A stretch of 10,399 nt of DNA from Globomyces pollinis-pini (taxonomy: Eukaryota; Chytridiomycota; Chytridiomycetes; Rhizophydiales; Globomycetaceae). The notes beneath the pieces were generated by a model that saw only the letters and a program-made list of their open reading frames with translations, was not told the origin of the DNA and ran no database searches. The stretch covers positions 4,753 through 15,151 of the forward strand of contig MU621468.1 in the NCBI GenBank assembly GCA_025399215.1. The letters are read 5' to 3'. Of the stretch, positions 1 through 7,779 are shown one piece after another. A program made the position numbers and the translations under genes. Numbering within the stretch: position 1 is the first letter of the stretch; each line of letters starts with the position of its first letter.

Positions 1-30
1 GGAAGTATATAGGGGCTCAATGTTTGGTTT

Positions 31-71
31 ATGTCGAGACATAAAACTTTTATGTCCGGACACAGCGACAT
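31..71. repeat. Cluster of overlapping palindromes built on GACAT/ATGTC
   Basis: Four copies of the pentamer occur in alternating orientation: ATGTC at 31-35, GACAT at 38-42, ATGTC at 52-56 and GACAT at 67-71. The middle pair forms a perfect 9-bp inverted repeat around one base (38-56, GACATAAAA-C-TTTTATGTC). An overlapping perfect 10-bp palindrome, TGTCCGGACA, lies at 53-62. The function is unknown; a binding site array or the edge of a mobile element are both possible. Confidence 0.6.
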
Positions 72-352
72 ACATACAAACTTAAACACACTGCTCACCA
101 AGCATTCCATTTTGAAGCTATGATATTCAAAATGAACAGGTAGAACGTTCGGAACTTTTACTTATACCATATAAAATTTCAAAGAATTTGGGTAATGTTT
201 TAGTTTTTTAATAAACTATCATTTTATGGCTATTCTAATTGCCTTCAATAAAGTGTTAAATAAATAAGTGGAAGAAAGGTCATTTTATCGTTTATTAAGC
301 CTGCCTTGGTTGGTTGAATAAAAGTGTGTATTTTACTACTATTTAATTCACT

Positions 353-385
353 CACTAAGACTGATATTAAAGAATAGTCTTAGTG
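353..385. repeat. Inverted repeat with 10-bp perfect arms
   Basis: CACTAAGACT at 353-362 is the exact reverse complement of AGTCTTAGTG at 376-385, with a 13-nt loop. The pairing stops abruptly at both outer ends. It lies about 185 bp beyond the stop codon of the minus-strand transposase-like gene. It could form a hairpin in RNA or be a remnant of a small element; nothing further can be said. Confidence 0.6.
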
Positions 386-404
386 TTCTAATTGTGATAA
401 ATGA

Positions 405-422
405 ACAGTTTAAACAAACTGT
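405..422. repeat. Palindrome ACAGTTT-N4-AAACTGT, copy 1
   Basis: Two perfect 7-bp arms (405-411 and 416-422) surround AAAC. The repeat is preceded by ATGA and followed by GT. A closely related palindrome occurs at 494-512 with the same arms and a 5-nt spacer. Confidence 0.6.
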
Positions 423-493
423 GTCGCTTTGCAGATTATTATTACATATTTTTTATTACTTATGAGAACTTTAGGTCTTGATATGAACTGGGT

Positions 494-512
494 ACAGTTT
501 GAAATAAACTGT
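494..512. repeat. Palindrome ACAGTTT-N5-AAACTGT, copy 2
   Basis: The same perfect 7-bp arms as the copy at 405-422 occur here at 494-500 and 506-512, with spacer GAAAT, again followed by GT. Spacing between the two copies is 89 bp. Shared arms with different spacers suggest either a diverged duplication or two sites for a dimeric DNA-binding protein. Confidence 0.6.
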
Positions 513-557
513 GTATTATAACACTTAGTATAAAGATTACAATATGTGTGAAGGATG

Positions 558-563
558 TTTATT
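558..563 (-). terminator. Probable AATAAA polyadenylation signal of the transposase-like gene
   Basis: On the minus strand AATAAA begins 5 nt after the TAG stop of the transposase-like gene (stop at 569-571). Such a tight spacing implies a very short 3' UTR. This is a motif match only. Confidence 0.45.
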
Positions 564-568
564 ATTTC

Positions 569-3500
569 CTACAGAATTAACTCTCTGGTGTTCATCATGT
601 GCAATACATGAATTAAAATTGAGGTAAAGGTCTGGTATTTCATAAACCCAGATGTAAACTTGAGTCTATCCAATCGTCTATTCTTCTGTTCATGCAATAC
701 AGATATAACATCTAGGGTTAGAATAATCGTTACCTTTTAAATAGGAGTATTCTTTACTGTTGAATGTTGCACCGCAATTGACATGGTTTTTCCAATGAAA
801 ACCGTCTGACAACACCATTGTATTCAGTATACCAGTAGGTGCTCGGTTTAAGAAGTGTTCAGCTAAGTTGCAACCATTATCATAAATGATAACGTCAGGC
901 ATTGGATTAAAGCTAAACTAATAAGTTAAATGGATATTACCGACTGAGGAAAGTAGTATAAACATGTTGCGGTGCTTCTGCAGATTGCAAAATAACAAAA
1001 CCTATGCATTTGCGGTGATCGGCACACCAAAAAAGAAGTACACCAGATCCAAGATTACCTGGTGATTTAGACTGTTTGCAGCATGATAGATCTTTTTCAC
1101 TCTGGCTAAGGTGCAGTGTTTTCAATTTGTTTTGATACGGTCGGCCAGGAAAGAAGGACCCGGTTTGATTCAACTCATCTTTATCATTCAAAAAAATAAC
1201 CCGATCAGACTCTTCAACTGGAGAGATTGGATTCACATAACTAAATGTTAATAGTGTTTGAAGTTACTTTGGCAGGGGATTGTTAAAACAATTTTCAGCT
1301 TTATAAAGAATAAATTTGAGCAAATCTATGTAACAGGGAAGTCTTCCAGCTGTAGGATCAGCTTCAGTTGACAAAACATCATGATGATTGGAGTTGATTA
1401 GTTCAACTCCAAACAAAATAAGATCCACTAGAATGGGAGCTATCTTTCCAATGGCAGAAACTTTGCATGCATTGATGGTTAATGTGTCGCAAATGTCTTT
1501 AAGATATGGCCAGGTACTTGGTGGTGCCAACGATGAGCTCGGACTTACATCCTTATACATAAAATTGAATACTTTTAGTGATGGTGGAAGAACAAATATG
1601 CCACGAGCTCTTTCTATCTTGAAGTTAATTAGAAATTTGGTGACAGGGTTGTTAAAGTGACTGTCTAAACGTATTAATTCTCGATCCGTAATTCCTAACA
1701 TTAAATATAAAATGATACCATCGTCTTTGATATAGTGCTTCAAAAGTTGTCTCATTGTTTTGTTCATTCCAGGTAATAAATGTCTCTCTTTTCTTGTACT
1801 GAATCGCTTATTTAGAGCAACCTCTGTATCCCTCCATGGTTCTACTAAATTTTGCTGCAGTATTCTTTTCGTTTCCACAGATAATACTATCCCATCGACA
1901 CATACAACTCTAGGGTTTGTGCAACATTTGAAAGCGTATTCTGGATAGTCGATTAAACGTAGATACTCTGTTAAAACAAGACTAACGCTTCCTGAAAACT
2001 GCTTTAATATCTTTCTTGACCTAGCGGTCTTACTTGGATGTGTTCCAAGTAAGATCATCTCCATCTTGACCATCCAAAATGCATGAACAGGTGTCCCATT
2101 TGTATACTTTAATTCCATTATCTCCATTAGAAGTTCAATTGCAAAAAAATGCCGATCACCATAATTTATGATTCCATCATCACGTCCATCATAATGATAC
2201 TTTTGACCACAGACAGAGCAAGAAGACCATGCGGATTTAAATCGTCGAATAAAGTTAGACACAGTATATAGCTAAATGCATTATTTCTATTGGATTTTAC
2301 CTTTGAATCTTCTAATATATGAATCTTACATTCATGACCACAACATACAAGGGTCTCTGGTTGGAATAAGATTGATGATTTGGTCATTCTAGTGTTTATC
2401 CACCAATAAAATCCATTCTGTAGTCTCTTTGGTATCAAAACGCTTAAGTTTTCATCTAAATAAATATCATCTGTTAATTATACTTCCATAGTGTGACTTA
2501 CATGGATATCTGCGTTTCGAGTAAACATTGTAGTCAAAGGCAGGTACCTGAGAATAGTCGATAGGTTCATCTGCAACGTCATAAGTTAATCCAGAAAGTG
2601 GTGGAAGGGATTGAACATGTGTACATATAACACGCTTATTACAAACATAGCAGTAATATGAACGCTTCCGTTTTGAATTGATAGATAAGGAGACCAAAGT
2701 TAACTTGCAATCCAGAGTTAAAAAAAGCGAAATAGGACCGAAATTGGATTCACAATCTAATTCGGATCGGTCATACCAAGCATTCAAATCCATTGGAAAA
2801 GGTTCATTGATTAGAATTGAGGCAAATTTGATTGTCACTAGCTCTTTGAAATCTGCTCTAGACATAATGGCTCTCCAAGCACAATCAAAGTGAAGAATAG
2901 CAGAGATGACTGGAAGGATATGTTTACATGAAAATAAAGACTGCAATTAGTTTGTGAATAAATTACCTCGAATGTTTGAATATGATCAGTTTGACCCCAA
3001 CTTGTCTGATAGTACATTTTGAAGTTTTCAGGAGAGCAAATACTGCATATTCCAACTGGTTGTCGTACATTTGCATACGTAATATTCATAATGACAACGT
3101 AGTACAACTGATTTAGTTTCCTTTTGACAACACCATTTGACACATCATAGCAGTGAAGAATGTGAACCTGTCTATAACTGTACAGATCAGAAGGACAATA
3201 GGCATGTAAATCATACACTTTAAACGCTTCTAAGTTTTCATTATAGTACGGATCATTCATATTGACTTCAGATATAAATCCATCATCTTGTCCATTTACA
3301 TCGATAATTGTATCATCAATATCACTAACAGTAACACTATTTGTTGGTGGAACTGCATCATCGTTTCGGTTAATTGGATTTGGGTTGACAGAGCTCTGGT
3401 CAATGATACTAATATTGTTAAGAAGAATGTATACCTAGAGGGCAATTGGAGTGATTGAAAACGATTGTAAATCCTATCATCCGTCCTTCTTTGCCTTCTT

Positions 3501-3604
3501 TGGCGCAAAACACCAGTGGTTGTGTAATGATAAGACCCATTTCTTCTGGAAACCATTATCGTAGAAAAAAGTTTTGAACCCTCATGAATTAGGGTTACTT
3601 GCAT
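569..3604 (-). CDS. KDZ-family DDE transposase-like protein, eight exons, about 948 aa
   Basis: Exons (minus): 3435-3604, 2967-3408, 2502-2940, 2301-2470, 1268-2271, 941-1240, 734-912, 569-711, separated by introns of 22-31 nt that all restore frame. Features in order: a basic N-terminus rich in Arg; a Cys/His cluster C301-x2-C304-x5-C310-x-H312 resembling a SWIM finger; a CxxC at 425-428 followed by YDGRDDGIINYGD; VDG with candidate catalytic D533; YDNGCN with D853; and HEQ with E909 just before the C-terminus. The last motifs match the family pattern of KDZ transposases (RNase H fold, D-D-E) and HMGXB3-like relatives, which cut DNA during element mobility or are domesticated. The start at 3604 is the first Met in the open frame; Met17 at 3556 is an alternative. 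The family is confident. Whether it is an active transposon or a host gene is open; no terminal inverted repeats were found. Confidence 0.82.
2471..2501 (-). other. Intron 3 of the transposase-like gene, two equally framed alternatives
   Basis: Two GT-AG choices overlap here and both keep the protein in frame. One is 31 nt (2471-2501) with a GTAAGT donor. The other is 28 nt (2456-2483) with a GTATAA donor. They change only a few residues: the segment after RRYP reads YDIYLD with the first and CKSHYGN with the second. I used the 31-nt version for the protein length because its donor is stronger, although its acceptor lies very close to the possible branch site. Confidence 0.5.
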
Positions 3605-3885
3605 AGACTGGGACGTAGGACCAATTCAAATGACTGCATATAGATGGTTCCTATTTACCCATTACTATTACTATTTGAACAGCTTTCATAGCACTGAGTA
3701 TACAAACATGATGTAGTTACTGACATACATTCGTGAAACTAAAAATAAGAAAAAAAATATTACCGAACTTGCGAACTATTTTGTTTAAGAATGGCATAGT
3801 TCCATTAATCCTAATGAGGTCTCTTTCTCTGAAAAGTGGTTCTTTACAAACAATTCTATATTGCCAAGTATTTGAGTTCCATGAT

Positions 3886-3904
3886 TAGTTCGAATGTAAC
3901 ACTA
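3886..3904 (+). repeat. Direct repeat TAGTTYGAATGTAAYACTA, copy 1
   Basis: This 19-bp sequence differs from the copy at 4092-4110 at two positions only, both C here and T there. Both copies have the same orientation in the divergent intergenic region, 206 bp apart. This could be a regulatory motif or a diverged duplication. Confidence 0.5.
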
Positions 3905-4091
3905 TAAATAATTCGAAAAAAATAAATAAATAAAAACCACGTACGGAACTGGTGATGTGAAAGATGTGCATTGTAAGATCCAAATTTATAAAGCTGTAAC
4001 TTTGATCTATGATTCTGACATCATTCCACATGTGAATAAAAATTCAGTATTCATTCAATCTGGACTTCGAAAAAATTTTGCTGAGCAACTC

Positions 4092-4110
4092 TAGTTTGAA
4101 TGTAATACTA
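4092..4110 (+). repeat. Direct repeat TAGTTYGAATGTAAYACTA, copy 2
   Basis: This is the second copy of the 19-bp repeat, 17 of 19 positions identical to 3886-3904. It lies about 200 bp upstream of the sirtuin start codon. Confidence 0.5.
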
Positions 4111-4308
4111 AAGTGAGAGTATATTTAATACCAACAGTATTCGAATCGTTCATGTTCGGCAGATCAAATCTAATAATCATAGACGCCAATCCAAAGCATT
4201 GAAAATGATGTTTTAGTTATTGGTAACCATTGTTCCGTTTAAAAATAATACTGAGTGTAGTAGTAGTTGATAATCACTGTTTAGTTTAAAGATCTGAAGT
4301 TTTTTTTT

Positions 4309-5393
4309 ATGTCAAACCTCAAACAAATTGAATGTTTTACATTAGCAGAGTGGTTGAAAAATGACAAACTAGTTTTGCTTACAGGGGCTGGCATATCTGT
4401 TTCTGCTGGTCTTCAGGTATACTTTACATTTTAAATTATCAGCCGTTCCGTGTTAACAACAGATCTCTAAACAAAGGAAACCTTAGTGCCTTAGAATTCT
4501 ATTCAAATGGAGATCCCATGCGAGTATTTAACCATGTTGCAAAGATGGTAGAAGATGCAAGGGACGCCAAACCATCGAAGTTTCATTTATTTTTAAAAAC
4601 ATTTATCAAAGTTTCGTTGAAGTATTAATTCTAGTCAAAACAACTAATTAGAAACTATTCTATGAATATTGACTGCCTGGAAAACGAAGTTCGAACAAGA
4701 AGTCTTGATGGGTTTTATACAGATCTTTCATCTCTGACAATACGCTTGCATGGTGAAGTTTTAAAAGCGATTTGTTTCCGTTGCTCTAAAGTATATGAAT
4801 TGACGGATACTATTTTAAAATCTTGGAAATCGTCCGATTCCTCTGGTCTGATCAACTGTGAAGATAGTCAGTGTTTATGTAGACCAAGAGATTCTAAACT
4901 GCGTCAGCTGAAAGTCAATCCAGCAAAGCTTCGACCACATATTGTTCTCTATGATGAAGAATTACCAATCAATGCCCAAGAAAGGTATGACCAAAGTTTA
5001 ACATATAGAATCCAAGAGTGTTTATTAAAGGATTCGTTATTAAAACCAGACATTTTGCTAATTGTAGGTACGTCCTTATCTACAGATGTGAACGGCCAAC
5101 AAATGATCATTTCACATTTTAAAAAAAACAACAGCTCGATTAAAGTAGTTCATATCAATATAAACAAACCAAATAGTTGCCAGCAAGGATACTATTGTTT
5201 AGGTGAAGCGGATCAAATTGCAACGACGATCACCAAAATTTACAACCCAAATCTCAGACTGACACCACCATACATAAGAAAGACCAAAGTAATAACAAGA
5301 CGTACATCGAAGAGTTTAATAAATGCTGATAACCATTATACATTTTTTGTCTTTATGGAGATTGGTTTTGTAGAAATTGATTTTACGAAGTAG
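4309..5393 (+). CDS. Sirtuin, Hst3/Hst4-like NAD-dependent deacylase, three exons, 344 aa
   Basis: Exons 4309-4416, 4443-4610 and 4635-5393 are joined by in-frame introns of 26 and 24 nt. The protein shows the sirtuin core: TGAGISVSAG at 25-34 (NAD-binding loop), FR at 38-39, NID at 103-105, LHG with catalytic His131, a zinc site with C139-x2-C142 and cysteines at 167, 172 and 174, LRPHIVLYDE at 191-200, and GTSL at 237-240. The LRPxIVLY and KPSKFHLFL patterns resemble yeast Hst3/Hst4, which remove acetyl from histone H3 K56, more than SIRT1-3. Oddities: the usual GIPDFR reads GLQPFR, QNID reads MNID, and YGE reads YDE. A nuclear histone deacylase role is inferred from the family; the changed NAD-pocket residues leave activity uncertain. 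Nine T precede the ATG. The gene diverges from the transposase-like gene and converges with the PIAS-like gene. Confidence 0.85.
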
Positions 5394-5897
5394 ATACCAT
5401 TTCGGCTTTATTGAGTCAACCAATATATAATTATACACTGAAATTTGTACCGCTATAATGCTCGAATCTTAATGTATCAACTTGATGCTTTATTTTTGGA
5501 AAAGAAGAAGTAGTAGTTTCGGAACGTAATGTATACTGTTAGTTGAATTGGATATTCGGTCTTCCGGCTAAAGAATTAATGCATAGTTATTAAACAAAGT
5601 CTTCGGATCGTTTTGATATTTACCTTTAGTTCAAGATATTACTAATTTTTTGGTAAGATTAATGTTAACATGATTAATATTTCGTTCAAAATCCCTAAAA
5701 AAACAACCAAAGCTTATATTTTAGAGAATTTAAAATAACATCTAAGTCTATAGTAAGTTTTGTTCTACGATGTTTCGTTCCAGAGATTTTTGTGAAGTTG
5801 TGCAAAAACCGCGTAACTTGTCCATTCAGATTTAAATGGTAAAAAACAAAAAATAAGGATTGTTATAGAAATGAAATTTATTTCAGATGCAGTATAT
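5394..5897. other. Intergenic region between convergent genes
   Basis: About 500 bp of AT-rich sequence separates the sirtuin stop from the stop of the minus-strand PIAS-like gene. I see no convincing exon, tRNA or repeat. No canonical AATAAA is evident soon after the sirtuin stop; AATATA near 5422 is a weaker candidate. Confidence 0.5.
5877..5882 (-). terminator. Probable AATAAA polyadenylation signal of the PIAS-like gene
   Basis: AATAAA on the minus strand begins 15 nt after the TAG stop at 5898-5900. Like the transposase-like gene, this predicts a very short 3' UTR. Motif evidence only. Confidence 0.5.
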
Positions 5898-7513
5898 CTA
5901 AATTAAATTAGAATAGCTTCGCGGATAAATGGGATTTCCGGTGACAGGATCCAATGGAATTGGCACACTACTGCCAGGATAATACATATTTCGTCTGTAC
6001 GGATCATAGTATGCACCTTCGGAATTGAGTTTGTATCTCCATACATGTTCTAGCCTATCATGACGAGAGAGTTTCTTAATTTCTACTAATTAGAAAAAAA
6101 AGTACCTAATTATTAGAAATAAATTAGCTACTTCGTTTGTTTCTTGCTCTCCATTTGATCTTTTCTATTTCCGTACGTGGGACGTCATAAAACTGAGGTT
6201 TAGAATTAGAGTTAATCGTTTGCATTGGTGTCAAGTCTGGGATAGGGTTTGAAATCACAGACGAATAGGCCAACTTCATAGCTTTTGAAGGATTGAATTC
6301 ATCAAAATCCTCGTTCAGTTTGTCATCTTTGACTTTCAACAGATGCAGTTCCAACCGCCCATTCAAACTCCATATCCCATTCACTTGCCGAAGATTCACC
6401 TCCTTAGCTCTTGGATCGTTTGAATACCACCCACGTTGCTTGATAATCTTTCGGCTAGACTGGATTTGAAAATTACGAAGAATATCATCATATTCGCAAA
6501 AATTCACAGTTGACCCGTAACGTTCGAATACTCTTGCAACATCCTGTTCAGAGAGGAGTTCGATGGGATGAATGTCTTAAATGTTAAACATATGCTGTTA
6601 CTTAAATGGCTCCAATCTTCAAAAGGATTGAGCTTTGTTCCATCCTTCACAGTAGAATCACCAGCAATGATTAGTGAATGAGTATTGGGATTGGTTCCCA
6701 GATTAAATTTGTTTGGGGTTGAGTCCTCATCTACTACAAGTCTGACCATTCTAATAGTTGCAATGAGACCCTAAATATAAATCAGCTAACCCTGATTGAC
6801 ATACAGTTTCGTACCTACCATCGTTGAAGACAAATGAGATGGTAGAAGTACTTTGAAGTATATCCTTATCTATAACAGTTCCCATATTGGACAGAGGAAC
6901 GTCTATTCCATTGATATGCAACGTCCCATTATTCGGGTACGAGTATTCATTATAAGTATTAAGCGGACAATCTATTTGGCACGAAAGGAACAGAATTGAG
7001 AATCCGTTATGATAAAGGTTTTGAACCAAATCCATGTTCAGAATAAACGTATCGTCAAATTGATTGATAGAATCTTTACTCGGTTGCAACACTAAAGGTA
7101 TGAGTAAACAAGATTAATACCCGAATGTACTTGATAGATAGTGACTTGAGTGAATTCACCACCAATTAGCCTGAATCGAACGGATTCGAACAAGGTGTTA
7201 ATTGCAATTTTCAATTTGGGCGGGAACGAAGAGTCGGTGAGTAACATGGATTCCATCATTGGTACAACTCTTCGTTTACTCCTTTTTTTGTTTGTAGATA
7301 AATCAAATCCAAGTTTCGAGGCAATGTATAGAATATCCCTAGTGTCAATGCGTTAAGTGTACCGTGCATTCATTCGTGAGAGCGTCTCTTTCAATAATCT
7401 AGCGTCCAAATAGTCAAGGAAAGAAGGTAGAGAGTCGGACTATGAAGCAATTAAATTTGAAAACTAACCTTCGAATAATAATCGATGGATATTCCTCCTT
7501 TAGTTTTGTTCAT
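5898..7513 (-). CDS. PIAS/Siz-like SAP-PINIT protein lacking an SP-RING, seven exons, about 475 aa
   Basis: Exons (minus): 7469-7513, 7363-7439, 7121-7338, 6805-7091, 6602-6770, 6132-6575, 5898-6085; introns are 29, 24, 29, 34, 26 and 46 nt. Residues about 36-90 fit a SAP domain and its following helix as in PIAS proteins (ARDILYIASKLG, then SFPPKLKIAINTLF). Residues about 104-222 fit a PINIT domain: a YQVHSVLQPS segment like FYDVLxxLIKPT, FDDTFILNMDLVQNL, then SCQIDC, YPNN, HINGIDVPL and a final RMVRLV. In PIAS/Siz SUMO E3 ligases a Cys/His-rich SP-RING follows and recruits the E2; here residues 223-475 contain almost no cysteine and no such domain. The C-terminus is unrecognised, ending in a Tyr/Pro-rich tail (YYDPYRRNMYYP). 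The start ATG at 7513 is the first in frame after a stop. Function is inferred as DNA or SUMO-pathway binding without ligase activity. The weakest splice is 6771-6804. Confidence 0.7.
6086..6131 (-). other. Composite intron made of abutting 26-nt and 20-nt intron-like units
   Basis: Frame is restored only by removing all 46 nt. The interval is two complete GT-AG units with no base between them: 6106-6131 (GTAGCT donor, AATTAG acceptor) and 6086-6105 (GTACTT donor, AATTAG acceptor). Splicing out only the first unit would regenerate a donor at the junction and, if left so, insert seven codons ending in TAG. Confidence 0.55.
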
Positions 7514-7779
7514 ACCTTTGGAAGTCAAAAATAGTTTGACAGCTTATTCAATAATGTCATGCGCCACAGACTGCAGTGAGATTGCGATAGGAATAACCCA
7601 AGAGTACAGTAGATAATACTTTGCCAAGGAAAAAATCTTATAATCATCGAACTTCCCTTAACGATCCAGTGCTAAAAAATAAAGAAAGAATTCATTATTC
7701 TTGTAGACCATTATGTAGCACCAGCCACCTTATTGCCACACAATGTATTTTTTTTTTGTAGATCAAAACAATATACATT
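7514..7779. promoter_or_regulatory. Divergent spacer between PIAS-like and chromodomain genes
   Basis: This 266-bp region lies between the start codons of two divergent genes and should contain both promoters. No clear TATA box or upstream exon is visible. At its right end, a run of ten T (7748-7757) followed by GTAG gives a strong splice-acceptor-like signal 18 nt before the ATG at 7780. Confidence 0.4.

Larger units (their letters stand above)
1..568. other. Left intergenic region without a recognisable gene
   Basis: I see no coding exon on either strand in this AT-rich stretch, which lies downstream of the minus-strand transposase-like gene. It is unusually rich in short palindromes: a cluster at 31-71, a hairpin at 353-385 and two related inverted repeats at 405-422 and 494-512, each listed separately. 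Its last few bases include the likely polyadenylation signal of the neighbouring gene. Confidence 0.6.
3605..4308. other. Divergent intergenic region between transposase-like and sirtuin genes
   Basis: This stretch of about 700 bp separates the starts of two divergently oriented genes and should hold both promoters. It is AT-rich with A runs near 3915 and contains a diverged 19-bp direct repeat (listed separately). On the minus strand, 3764-3870 has exon-like open reading followed by a possible 25-nt intron at 3739-3763 (GTAATA donor, TTTTTAG acceptor). I could not link it to a longer gene. No promoter element is firm enough to call. Confidence 0.5.

Noticed and set aside
543..713. Plus-strand frame starting MCEGC with a CxxC...CxxC pattern and a plausible 28-nt intron
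   Set aside because: It is antisense to the last exon of the transposase-like gene, where the minus-strand reading carries the conserved HEQ block and following helix. The zinc-ribbon look is coincidental.
1388..1660. 90-codon plus-strand open frame
   Set aside because: It lies antisense to the large central exon of the transposase-like gene and shows no recognisable domain.
4949..5131. 60-codon minus-strand frame
   Set aside because: It is antisense to the sirtuin core around LRPHIVLYDE and GTSL.
7150..7356. 68-codon plus-strand open frame
   Set aside because: It is antisense to the SAP-encoding exon of the PIAS-like gene, which has family similarity and clean splice sites.
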